Assembly: GCA_003222085.1 (NCBI GenBank)
Contig: QHUK01000020.1
Span: 1-42,659 of the forward strand
Source: Gemmatimonadota bacterium
Lineage (GTDB): Bacteria; Gemmatimonadota; Gemmatimonadetes; Gemmatimonadales; GWC2-71-9
Direction of reading: 5' to 3'
Length of the DNA stretch: 42,659 nt
The first letter of the stretch is position 1. Each line of letters opens with the position of its first letter. Shown here one piece after another: positions 17,787-26,017 of the stretch. The notes under the pieces were generated by a model. That model ran no database searches. It was not told where the DNA came from and saw only the letters and a list, made by a program, of their open reading frames with translations. The translations under genes were made by a program, and so were the position numbers.

Positions 17787-19493
17787 TCACGGAGTAAAGC
17801 CCGGATTCTGCTTCAGGTTTGGATTGGCACTGAGCTCGTTCAGCGGGATCGCGTACAGATTGTAATGCGGATCGGTGGCTGTCCCACCCGGCTGGTTGCC
17901 CTTCCACGCCCAGAGGTACGCCCCGCCCGTGAACAGACCGTAGCGGATGAGGTCGGTCCGACGGCGGGCCTCGAACAGCAGCTCGCGGCCCCGCTCGGCC
18001 AGGATGGTGTCCAGCGTCATCTGGCCGGCCGTGATGTCGTGGGTCGCATTGCCGTACGCGCGCTCCCGCAGATAGTTGAAATAGGTCACCCCCTGGGCCA
18101 CGTTGGTGCCCGTGCGAACGGCGGCCTCGGCGTAGATGAGGTACGCCTCGCCGAGGCGGAAGATCGGGAAATCGGTGTCGATCATCGTCGTTTGCGAGCC
18201 GGGGCCGCCCGTAGACGTCTTGTTCGTGAACTTGGGCCCGGCGACGCCGTAGTTGAACGAGCCGATGTCGATGACGGAATCGCGAACGCTGTGGTCGATT
18301 GTCGTCCAGTGGTTTTTGCTTGTTGGATGCCCGGGGTCCCCTGCCGTGTCCGCACCAATCGTGAGCGAATCCCGAGCCCGCTGAGCCCTCGTGGAGTCAA
18401 CCGCTGCCATGCTGTCGTAGATGAACGACGCGCGGGAATCCCCTGCGCCGAACCGGCGGTGCGCCTGCTGCTTCACCCGGTAGCCGCCCCAGCAGTAGTC
18501 CATGCCGAACCACGAGGCCTGCATGCTGCCGCCGCAGCCGGCGTGCACCAGGAAGGTCATCCCCCCCCACGTCTGGGTATGGGACCCGTCCTGGATGGCG
18601 GCGAATATGACCTCCGTCGACGTGTTGTTGTCGGAGGTGAAGTTGTGCCGATAATTGCCTTCCAAGGTGTACAGGCCCGAGGTGATGACGTCGGACGCGG
18701 CGGTCAGCGCGTCGGCATAATGGGGTGTGCCGCTGTAGACCTCGGCGTTGAGGTACAGCTCGGCTAGCAGCATGTTCGCCGTTGCGGGCGTCGCACGGCC
18801 GTAGGTGATCGTCCCGTTGGGTGTCGGCAGGGAATCCGCGATCGCCTGCAGCTCGCTCACGACGTAGCGGTACATGCTGTCGCGCGCGACCTGCTTCGGC
18901 GGCGGGCCGCCGATCGGGTCGGCCTCGGTCACGAGCGGGATGCTCCCGAAGAAATCCAGCCCGACCCAGTAGGCCAGGGCCCGCAGGAATCTCGCTTCGG
19001 CGCGGTATTCCTTAATCTGCCCCTTGAGCGCCGCGCTGACGCCCCGCGAGTCCAGCAAGCTCGTCGTGGTCTGGCGCAGAAACTCATTCACCAACACGGT
19101 CTCGAAAAAGACCCGGTAATACATCGCCTGGCTGATCGTGTTGGTCGAGTTCCATTGCCATCTATTCAGGTCGGGAACGCCCGGGTCGTTCCAGCCGATC
19201 ACCGCCTCGTCCGTCGGGAGCTCCTGCAGATACCAGTTCAGGCGCAGGAATTCCGATGTCCCTTCGTCGATCAGCTTGATGTCCCCGTTCTTGTCCCCGG
19301 GATCATTCGGGCCGATCTGTGAGGTGACGACCAGCCCCGCGTACAGCTTCGCCATGTACTGGGCATAGGCGTTCGGGTCGGCCCAGATATTGGCGCCGGT
19401 CACGGCGCTCTTCGGAGCTACCGTTGGGTCCGTACAGCCGGCCGCGAGGAGCACGGCGACGATCGCGACAGCCTGACACGTTCTGAGGTTCAT
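17787..19493 (-). CDS. RagB/SusD-family surface glycan-binding lipoprotein (pair 1)
   Basis: 568 residues from the ATG at 19493 (GAAGGGA upstream). Lipobox VLLAAGC near the start anchors it to the outer membrane. SusD features include the TPR-like helices EYRAEARFLRALAYWVGLDFFGSIPLV, VARDSMYRYVVSELQAIADSLP and ANMLLAELYLNAEVY, and the C-terminal FPIFRLGEAYLIYAEAAVRTG with ERGRELLFEARRRTDLIRYG. SusD binds glycan over the SusC barrel. The gene follows SusC by 39 bases and is surely co-transcribed. The amylase, trehalase and symporter nearby suggest an alpha-linked glucan or oligosaccharide ligand, but the sequence alone does not prove it. Confidence 0.94.
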   Translation of the reverse strand: MNLRTCQAVAIVAVLLAAGCTDPTVAPKSAVTGANIWADPNAYAQYMAKLYAGLVVTSQIGPNDPGDKNGDIKLIDEGTSEFLRLNWYLQELPTDEAVIGWNDPGVPDLNRWQWNSTNTISQAMYYRVFFETVLVNEFLRQTTTSLLDSRGVSAALKGQIKEYRAEARFLRALAYWVGLDFFGSIPLVTEADPIGGPPPKQVARDSMYRYVVSELQAIADSLPTPNGTITYGRATPATANMLLAELYLNAEVYSGTPHYADALTAASDVITSGLYTLEGNYRHNFTSDNNTSTEVIFAAIQDGSHTQTWGGMTFLVHAGCGGSMQASWFGMDYCWGGYRVKQQAHRRFGAGDSRASFIYDSMAAVDSTRAQRARDSLTIGADTAGDPGHPTSKNHWTTIDHSVRDSVIDIGSFNYGVAGPKFTNKTSTGGPGSQTTMIDTDFPIFRLGEAYLIYAEAAVRTGTNVAQGVTYFNYLRERAYGNATHDITAGQMTLDTILAERGRELLFEARRRTDLIRYGLFTGGAYLWAWKGNQPGGTATDPHYNLYAIPLNELSANPNLKQNPGFTP

Positions 19494-19532
19494 ATTGGTC
19501 CCTTCTCGAGTAGCCGTATCCATGGCCCTGTG

Positions 19533-22523
19533 TCAGAACCGGACGCTCAGGCCACCGGTGACGGTGCGCGAGCGCGGATAGATGTTGTTGTCGAGTCCGT
19601 TCAGCCCGGCGGTCGGATCCACGCCATCGTAGCCCGTGATGGTGAAGGCGTTCTGCACCGTCGCGTACGCGCGCCACGGACGGCCACCGTACTGGAAGGA
19701 GCAACCGAGTGTGATGTTGTCCATCCGGAGGAACGATGCGTCCTGTACGTAGAAATCCGACAGGAACTGGGGCGCTGTGAAGCCGGTCTTCAGGACCGAA
19801 GCGTCCATGTTCGTCGGCGTCACGTTGCCGGACGTGATGTTCTGGTACGAGCCGTTGGACGCCGCAACGTTGTTGTAGACGTAGCTGCCCAGCTGCGCCC
19901 GCAGCGTGAAGCTCAAGTCGAACTTGTGGAAGGTAAAGTACGACGAGTGACCCAGCTCCACCGTCGGCCAGGGGGAGTGGAACGGCCGGAGGTCATTGGT
20001 GCAACCCTGGACGGTGCTGTCGCCGGCCGCGTTCTGGACCAGCGGCAGGTAGGTGTTCTGGACCGGCGTTCCGTTCTGGTAGACTTGCTGGCACACGAAG
20101 AACGAGTTGATCGGATGGCCCGGCATCAGCACCTGGATGGTGTTTCCCGTGCCGCCGCCGATGGGGCCGACGTTGATCTGGGAGACGCTGTGGTTCGGGT
20201 TGATGCTCAGCAGCTCGTTGCCGTTGTGGCTGACCGTGAAGCCCGCGGTCCAGCCCAGGCCCTCGGCGCGCGGCTCCAGGACCCTGGCATTGACGCTGAA
20301 TTCGATCCCCCGGTTCCGCATGGTGCCCACGTTAGTCGTGACGAGGTTCGTGAAATTCGTACCGGCGGGGACGGGCACGGTGAAGATCAAATCGCTGGTG
20401 TTCTTGGTGTACCAGTCGAAGGCGCCGCTGATCCGTTCGCCGAACAGCGCGTAGTCCACGCCGACGTTATACGACTTCGTGCTTTCCCAATGGATGTCCG
20501 GGTCCACCGCGCCCGGCCGGATGGTGGGGATGAATTGCCCGCCGAAGTAATACTGGGCCAGGCCGTTGCTGTAGGTGTAGGTCGGGTACTGCAAATAGTC
20601 CCCGAACGCCTGGTTGCCGGTCTTGGCCCACGACGCCCGGATCTTCAAGTCCGAGACCGCGGTGACACTCCTCAGGAACGGCTCCTGCGAGATCCGCCAG
20701 GCCAGCGACACCGAGGGGAACGTGCCCCATTGATGCCCGGGCCCGAAGCGCGATGACCCGTCGTGCCGGACGCTCGCGGCGAGGAGGTAGCGGTCGTTCA
20801 GATTGTAGTTGAAGCGACCGAAGAAGGAGATCAGCTTGTAATCCACGACGTAGTTGCTGTTCTGGACGACCGAGTTCGGCCCGACGGAAACGCCGTTGAT
20901 GCCGAGCAGGTTGCTGGGAAGGCCGGTCTCCTGGAAAAACGGGCTCTCGGAGTGCGAGGTGCTGTACGAGTAGCCCGCGGTCAGATCGATATTGCCGGGC
21001 ACCGCGAGGATCGGAGCCGAATAGTTCAGGTACCACTCGCTTACCAGGCTCGTCTGGTTCCGGTTCGAGAGACTCAGGAGGCCCTGGCCCTGCCGGATCT
21101 GCGCGGCGAGGTCGTTCGGGATGAACGTCTGGGTGTTGGCCTGAGTCAGATCGTACCCGAGATTGACGTTGGCCGTGAGGCTCCTCAGGAACGGGAGGTG
21201 GTAAGCGCCCTGCATGTTGCCGACGCTGCGCCAGGTGGTGCCCTGGCTCACGGACCGGTTCAGACTCGCCACCGGGTTGCTCGCCGACGCCCCCGTCGTC
21301 GGCCAGTCCCAATAGCCGGTCTGGTTGGTCGCGTCGTAGACCGGTTGCGTCGGCGCCATCGCGACGGCGTTGCCGAGCACGTCGCCGGCCTGGAACCGCT
21401 CGGACGCGCGGGCCCCGCGCACGTTGGTCTTGATGTCGAGGTTGTCGTTCAGCAGGAGCTGTTCGTAGCTCATGCCCAGGGAGAGCCGCTCCGTCGAGCT
21501 GCTCCGGATGATGCCATCCTGGTTGAGATAGCCCACCGAGAACCGGTAGTTGCTGCTCTGTCCCACACCGGAGACGACCACGTCGTGCTGCTGGCCGAAG
21601 CCGCTGCGATCGACGAGGTCGAACCAGTTGGTGTTCGCGTTGCCCAGGCTGGCGCTTTTCGCCGGCGCCTGCGCCGTCACCGCCGCCCGGAACTCACCGG
21701 CGTCGAGCACCGAGGGGAGCCGGGTGACCGATGAGGAGGAAATGCTCGTGCTGACCTGGATCTCCGGGCCGTGTTGCCGGGACTTCTTGGTCGTTATGAG
21801 CACCACGCCGTTGGCGGCGTTCGCCCCGTAGATCGCCGCGGCCGAGGCGTCCTTCAACACCGTGATACTCTCGATGTCGTCGGGACTGAGGAAGTTGAGG
21901 GGGTCCCGGCTGAGGGAGTCCCGGCCCGCCGAGAGGACGCTCGTTACCGGCATCCCGTCGATGACGTAGAGCGGGTCGCTGCTCGCGTTGACCGAGGTTG
22001 CGCCGCGAATCCGAATCTTGAGGCCACCACCGGGTTCGTTGTTGTCCACGACCCGCACGCCCGCCACCTTGCCCTGGATGAGCGCCTGAGGCGTGATGAT
22101 GCGGCCGGTATTGAACTCCGCCGACGAAACCCGCGCGACGGCGCCGGTGATGTTGCCCACGCGCTGCGTCCCGTAACCGGTCACCACGATTTCCGAGAGA
22201 CCCACCGCTTGGGGGGATAGGGCAAGGTCGACGCCGACCGTGTCGCCCCCCACGACCGTGACGGACCGCTTGGCCGGCGCGTATCCGATCATCCTCGTCC
22301 GCAGAGTGTCCGTGCCCGCGGGGACCCCCGTGATGAGGTAGCGGCCATCCGCCTGGGTCAGCGCGCCGCGGCTCCCGACCGCCACCGTGACCCCGGAGAG
22401 AGGCTGGTGGGTCGCGCCGTCGGTGACGTGGCCCCGGATCGTGCCCGTGGGCTGCTGCGCGCTGAGCGGGGCCATCCATAACACCGCCACAAGCGCACCA
22501 ATGACGCACTCTGCTCGTTTCAT
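19533..22523 (-). CDS. SusC/RagA-family TonB-linked outer-membrane importer (pair 1)
   Basis: 996 residues from the ATG at 22523 (GAGAGGA upstream); signal peptide ending WMAPLSAQQ. A carboxypeptidase-regulatory-like domain (GTIRGHVTDGATHQPLSGV to about residue 100) is followed by the SusC connector VGLSEIVVTGYGTQRVGNITG. The plug has VRVVDNNEPGGGLKIRIRGA and the typical PLYVIDGMPV and ESITVLKDASAAAIYGANAANG. A long TonB-dependent barrel ends in LSVRF. It works with the SusD encoded 39 bases downstream to import oligosaccharides using TonB energy. It diverges from the VCBS lipoprotein gene across 151 bases that must hold both promoters; I could not identify reliable -35/-10 boxes there. Confidence 0.95.
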   Translation of the reverse strand: MKRAECVIGALVAVLWMAPLSAQQPTGTIRGHVTDGATHQPLSGVTVAVGSRGALTQADGRYLITGVPAGTDTLRTRMIGYAPAKRSVTVVGGDTVGVDLALSPQAVGLSEIVVTGYGTQRVGNITGAVARVSSAEFNTGRIITPQALIQGKVAGVRVVDNNEPGGGLKIRIRGATSVNASSDPLYVIDGMPVTSVLSAGRDSLSRDPLNFLSPDDIESITVLKDASAAAIYGANAANGVVLITTKKSRQHGPEIQVSTSISSSSVTRLPSVLDAGEFRAAVTAQAPAKSASLGNANTNWFDLVDRSGFGQQHDVVVSGVGQSSNYRFSVGYLNQDGIIRSSSTERLSLGMSYEQLLLNDNLDIKTNVRGARASERFQAGDVLGNAVAMAPTQPVYDATNQTGYWDWPTTGASASNPVASLNRSVSQGTTWRSVGNMQGAYHLPFLRSLTANVNLGYDLTQANTQTFIPNDLAAQIRQGQGLLSLSNRNQTSLVSEWYLNYSAPILAVPGNIDLTAGYSYSTSHSESPFFQETGLPSNLLGINGVSVGPNSVVQNSNYVVDYKLISFFGRFNYNLNDRYLLAASVRHDGSSRFGPGHQWGTFPSVSLAWRISQEPFLRSVTAVSDLKIRASWAKTGNQAFGDYLQYPTYTYSNGLAQYYFGGQFIPTIRPGAVDPDIHWESTKSYNVGVDYALFGERISGAFDWYTKNTSDLIFTVPVPAGTNFTNLVTTNVGTMRNRGIEFSVNARVLEPRAEGLGWTAGFTVSHNGNELLSINPNHSVSQINVGPIGGGTGNTIQVLMPGHPINSFFVCQQVYQNGTPVQNTYLPLVQNAAGDSTVQGCTNDLRPFHSPWPTVELGHSSYFTFHKFDLSFTLRAQLGSYVYNNVAASNGSYQNITSGNVTPTNMDASVLKTGFTAPQFLSDFYVQDASFLRMDNITLGCSFQYGGRPWRAYATVQNAFTITGYDGVDPTAGLNGLDNNIYPRSRTVTGGLSVRF

Positions 22524-22674
22524 ACGCGTCCTCTCAAACTGAAGGTGTGGCTCGCATGCCACACCATTCTCCCCTCCCGCGTCGAGTTGTCAAGGACGCT
22601 CAGGGCGGAGGCGGACTCTTGACGGCCTATAGTTCCCCCGCCATGCTAGCCGCCCCCAAACCCGCTGAGCGACC

Positions 22675-25600
22675 ATGGGTGAGGCCCTGACCGTTCGTGC
22701 CCTGCGCTCCGCGGTCCTGATCTCTCTTCTGCTGCTGGGTGGATGTCGTCCCGAGGGACCGCAGCGCCCACTGTTCAAGCTGCTGACGCCGGCTCAAACG
22801 GGCGTCAGGTTCGCCAACACCATCACCACCAGTGATTCCCTGAACGCTCAAACCGACCCCTATGTCTACAACGGTGGGGGAGTGGCCATCGGTGATATCG
22901 ATAACGACGGGTTACCGGACATTTTCTTCACGGGCAACATGGTCTCGAGCCGCCTGTACGTGAACAAGGGCAACATGCGGTTCGAAGACATCACGCAGCC
23001 CGCGGGCGTCACCACACACCGCTGGGCCACCGGCGCCACCATGGTGGACATCAACAACGACGGGTACCTGGATATTTACGTCTCCGTTTCCGGACCCGAA
23101 TGGTCCAAGCCCGAAGAGCGGGCCAATCTGCTGTTCATCAACAACGGGGATCACACCTTCACGGAAGCGGCCGCACGGTACGGGATCGCCGATACGAGCT
23201 TCACCACCCACGCCGTCTTCCTCGACTACAACGGCGACGGCTACCTCGACCTGTTTCTGCTGAACAACTCGCCCGACGACTTTACGCGTGGTGAGGAAGC
23301 ACGCCCGGCCGGCATCAGCGGCGGGAACCCTCGCAGTTACAACGAGCTGTACCGCAACAACGGCGACGGCACGTTTACCAACGTTTCCGGCGAAGCGGGG
23401 ATTCTCCGCGAGTTCGGATATGGGCTCGGCGTTGTGGTCAGCGACATCGACGGCGACGGGTGGCCCGACATCTATGTCTCGAACGACATCACGCCCAACG
23501 ATGTCCTGTATGTCAACAACCGGGATGGAACGTTCACCGATAAGGCCGCCCGCTGGCTCAAGCACACGAGCTTCGCCGGCATGGGCGTCGATATCGCCGA
23601 CTTCAACAACGACGGCCGGCCCGACATCCTGCAGGTCGACATGATGCCGGCCGCCTTGAACAAGCGAAAACGGATGAGTGGCAACCTGACCTACGGCGGC
23701 CAGATGAAGCTGCGCAGCAGAGGATTTCATGCCGCCTACGACGTCAACTCCTTGCAACTCAATAATGGAGTCACGAACGACGGCGATGTCGTCTTCAGTG
23801 AGATTGGCCGCCTGGCGGGAGTCGCATACACCGACTGGAGCTGGAGCGCTCTGTTCGCAGACTTCGACAACGATGGCTACAAGGACATCTTCGTCACCAA
23901 TGGCTATCCCAAGGCCGTGAACGATTTCGACTACCAGACAGCCGTATTCAGGGCACGCCAGGTTGGAGACACCCAGCTAGCACTGAAGCACCTGAAGGAG
24001 CTGCACAGTTACGAGGTGCCGAACTATGTCTTCCGGAACGAGGGAGATCTGACATTTACCGATAGAACCAAAGAATGGGGGATGGGCCAGGCGGGCTTTT
24101 CGTACGGTGCGGCCTATGCCGACCTCAATAACGACGGGAAGCTCGATCTCGTCGTGAATAACATCGACGCGCCCGCATTCATCTACGAAAATGTCCAATC
24201 CAAGGACGACGCTCATCACTACTTGCAGATCAAGTTGGAGGGGGAGTCTCCGAATAGGCGGGGGATCGGATCGAAACTGATCCTCACCGCCGGAGGACAA
24301 AAACAATACCTCTACCATTCCCCGTACCGGGGATACATGTCCACCATGGATGATCGAGCGCATTTCGGTCTGGGTCGTGCCACGCGCGTCGATAGCCTGG
24401 AAGTGACATGGCCCGATGGACGTCGCCAACTACTGACTGATCTGAACGTTGATCGGACGCTGGTCCTGGAACAGCGAGAGGCAGCAAAGAACGGAGCAAC
24501 CTCCAGAACCTCCACCAACCTCCACCAACCTCCACCAACTTTCCAGCAGACGCGAGTGTTGAAGTACCGGCACCAGACGGGCGCCGTCCCCGATTACAGT
24601 GTCCAGCCTCTCTTGCCATACCAGCCTTCCAGCCAGGGCCCTCCCGTTGCCGTGGGCGACGTGAACGGCGACGGCCTGGACGACGTCTTCATTGGCGGCG
24701 CGGCAGGTGTCCCGGGCAAGCTGTTCGTTCAAAGGAAGGACGGCAGCTTCGTCGAATCCACACACGGTCAGCCCTGGGCGGCCGACAAGCAGTTCGCGGA
24801 TTGGGGGGCGCTGTTCTTCGATGCCAACGGGGACGGTCGTCCGGACCTGTATGTGGCGAGCTGCGGCTATCAGCTCGCACCGGGCTCGCGCTGGTTGCAG
24901 GACCGGCTCTATGTCAACCAGGGAGGTGGCAGGTTCGTGAGAGATACCCAAGCGTTGCCGAACATGCCGACCTGCACCGCCGCTGTGGCGGCTGGGGATT
25001 TTACCGGCGACGGCAGACCGAATCTGTTCGTCGGCGGTCGCCTGGCACCGCGAAACTATCCCTATCCGACCCGCAGCTACCTGTTACGGAATGACGGGGG
25101 TCACTTCACGGATGTCACGGAGGCCGTCGCCCCGGAGCTCGTTCACCCCGGAGGGATGATCACCGCCGCGGTGTGGATCGACGTCGACGGCGACGGGCGA
25201 TTGGACCTGGTGACGGCGGGGGAATGGATGCCGCTGCAGTTTTATCACAACGACGGCGCCCGATTGCGCGATGTCACGGCATCCATGGGCCTGCCCCCGA
25301 TGCGGGGGTGGTGGTACAGTCTTGCCTCCGACGATTTCAACCACGATGGCCATCCCGATCTCGTGGCCGGGAATCTGGGCTTGAATTACACATACACGAC
25401 GTCCGAGAAGGGCAAGTTCGGGGTGTATGCGGCCGATTTCACGGGCAACCAGACGACGGACGTGGTGCTCACACAGGAGCTCGACGGGACTGAATACCCC
25501 ATGTTCGGGTTGGCGCCATTGGGCAGGGACATCTATCCGCTGGCGGTGCGATTCCCGAGCTATGCGGCGTTTTCCCAGGCCTCGGTCCCGCAGCTATTCG

Positions 25601-26016
25601 GCGCCGCGCAATTGCAACGTGCCATCCATTATCAGACGGATACCTTCGCCAGCCTCTATCTGCAAAACAATGGAAACGGGACTTTCACCGCGCGTCCATT
25701 GCCCAAACTCGCGCAGATCTCACCGATCAGAGGGATCATCGCCTACGACGTCGATGGTGACGGCAACCTGGATCTGATCGTGGCGGGCAACCTGTACGAC
25801 GCCGAGCCGAACACACCCGCGGCTGACGCCGGCAATGGGCTCTGGGTCAGGGGAGACGGCCAGGGCCACTTCACTTCGGTCGCTCCAGTGGAGAGTGGCT
25901 TTCTGGCCCCCCGGGATGTTACGGGACTGGGCCTGATCCATACGCCTGCAGGGAGCGCCGTACTCGTTGCCAATAACGGCGACTCCTTGCAGGCGTTTGT
26001 CATCCGGCGTCCGTAG
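22675..26016 (+). CDS. Giant VCBS/FG-GAP-repeat lipoprotein with ASPIC/UnbV domain
   Basis: 1113 residues from the ATG at 22675. Lipoprotein signal with lipobox LLGGC (Cys24). Residues about 60-490 are FG-GAP/VCBS blades with the calcium-type loops DIDNDGLPDIFF, DINNDGYLDIYV, DYNGDGYLDLFL and DFNNDGRPDIL. About 515-600 is an ASPIC/UnbV domain (RRGIGSKLILTAGG, HFGLGRATRVDSLEVTWPDG). After a short repeat-derived linker (about 608-622) a second VCBS set runs to the end (DVNGDGLDDVFI, DANGDGRPDLYV, DVDGDGNLDLIV). This forms one or two beta-propellers outside the cell. It diverges from SusC pair 1 and converges on SusD pair 2 with one base between stops. Function is unknown; such proteins are commonly encoded near Sus-type loci. 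The 39540-42659 gene is a close paralogue in domain order. Confidence 0.9.
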   Translation: MGEALTVRALRSAVLISLLLLGGCRPEGPQRPLFKLLTPAQTGVRFANTITTSDSLNAQTDPYVYNGGGVAIGDIDNDGLPDIFFTGNMVSSRLYVNKGNMRFEDITQPAGVTTHRWATGATMVDINNDGYLDIYVSVSGPEWSKPEERANLLFINNGDHTFTEAAARYGIADTSFTTHAVFLDYNGDGYLDLFLLNNSPDDFTRGEEARPAGISGGNPRSYNELYRNNGDGTFTNVSGEAGILREFGYGLGVVVSDIDGDGWPDIYVSNDITPNDVLYVNNRDGTFTDKAARWLKHTSFAGMGVDIADFNNDGRPDILQVDMMPAALNKRKRMSGNLTYGGQMKLRSRGFHAAYDVNSLQLNNGVTNDGDVVFSEIGRLAGVAYTDWSWSALFADFDNDGYKDIFVTNGYPKAVNDFDYQTAVFRARQVGDTQLALKHLKELHSYEVPNYVFRNEGDLTFTDRTKEWGMGQAGFSYGAAYADLNNDGKLDLVVNNIDAPAFIYENVQSKDDAHHYLQIKLEGESPNRRGIGSKLILTAGGQKQYLYHSPYRGYMSTMDDRAHFGLGRATRVDSLEVTWPDGRRQLLTDLNVDRTLVLEQREAAKNGATSRTSTNLHQPPPTFQQTRVLKYRHQTGAVPDYSVQPLLPYQPSSQGPPVAVGDVNGDGLDDVFIGGAAGVPGKLFVQRKDGSFVESTHGQPWAADKQFADWGALFFDANGDGRPDLYVASCGYQLAPGSRWLQDRLYVNQGGGRFVRDTQALPNMPTCTAAVAAGDFTGDGRPNLFVGGRLAPRNYPYPTRSYLLRNDGGHFTDVTEAVAPELVHPGGMITAAVWIDVDGDGRLDLVTAGEWMPLQFYHNDGARLRDVTASMGLPPMRGWWYSLASDDFNHDGHPDLVAGNLGLNYTYTTSEKGKFGVYAADFTGNQTTDVVLTQELDGTEYPMFGLAPLGRDIYPLAVRFPSYAAFSQASVPQLFGAAQLQRAIHYQTDTFASLYLQNNGNGTFTARPLPKLAQISPIRGIIAYDVDGDGNLDLIVAGNLYDAEPNTPAADAGNGLWVRGDGQGHFTSVAPVESGFLAPRDVTGLGLIHTPAGSAVLVANNGDSLQAFVIRRP
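24498..24539. repeat. C-rich repeat array in a VCBS interdomain linker
   Basis: ACCTCCACCA units repeat in direct order (AACCTCC occurs four times, with one degenerate AGA spacer). Read in frame, they encode TSRTSTNLHQPPPTF between the ASPIC domain and the second VCBS set. The trehalase N-terminus has the same motif read in the same frame as TSKTSPNLPQPPG (from 8628-8593), so one repeat family has entered two unrelated proteins. Confidence 0.85.
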
Positions 26017-26017
26017 C

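Noticed and set aside
22616..22634. TTGACG and TATAGT as a promoter for the VCBS lipoprotein gene.
   Set aside because: Only three bases separate the two boxes, far from the usual 17.
24498..24539. C-rich direct repeats as a small CRISPR array.
   Set aside because: Units are about 10 bases, contiguous, without spacers and translated in frame.
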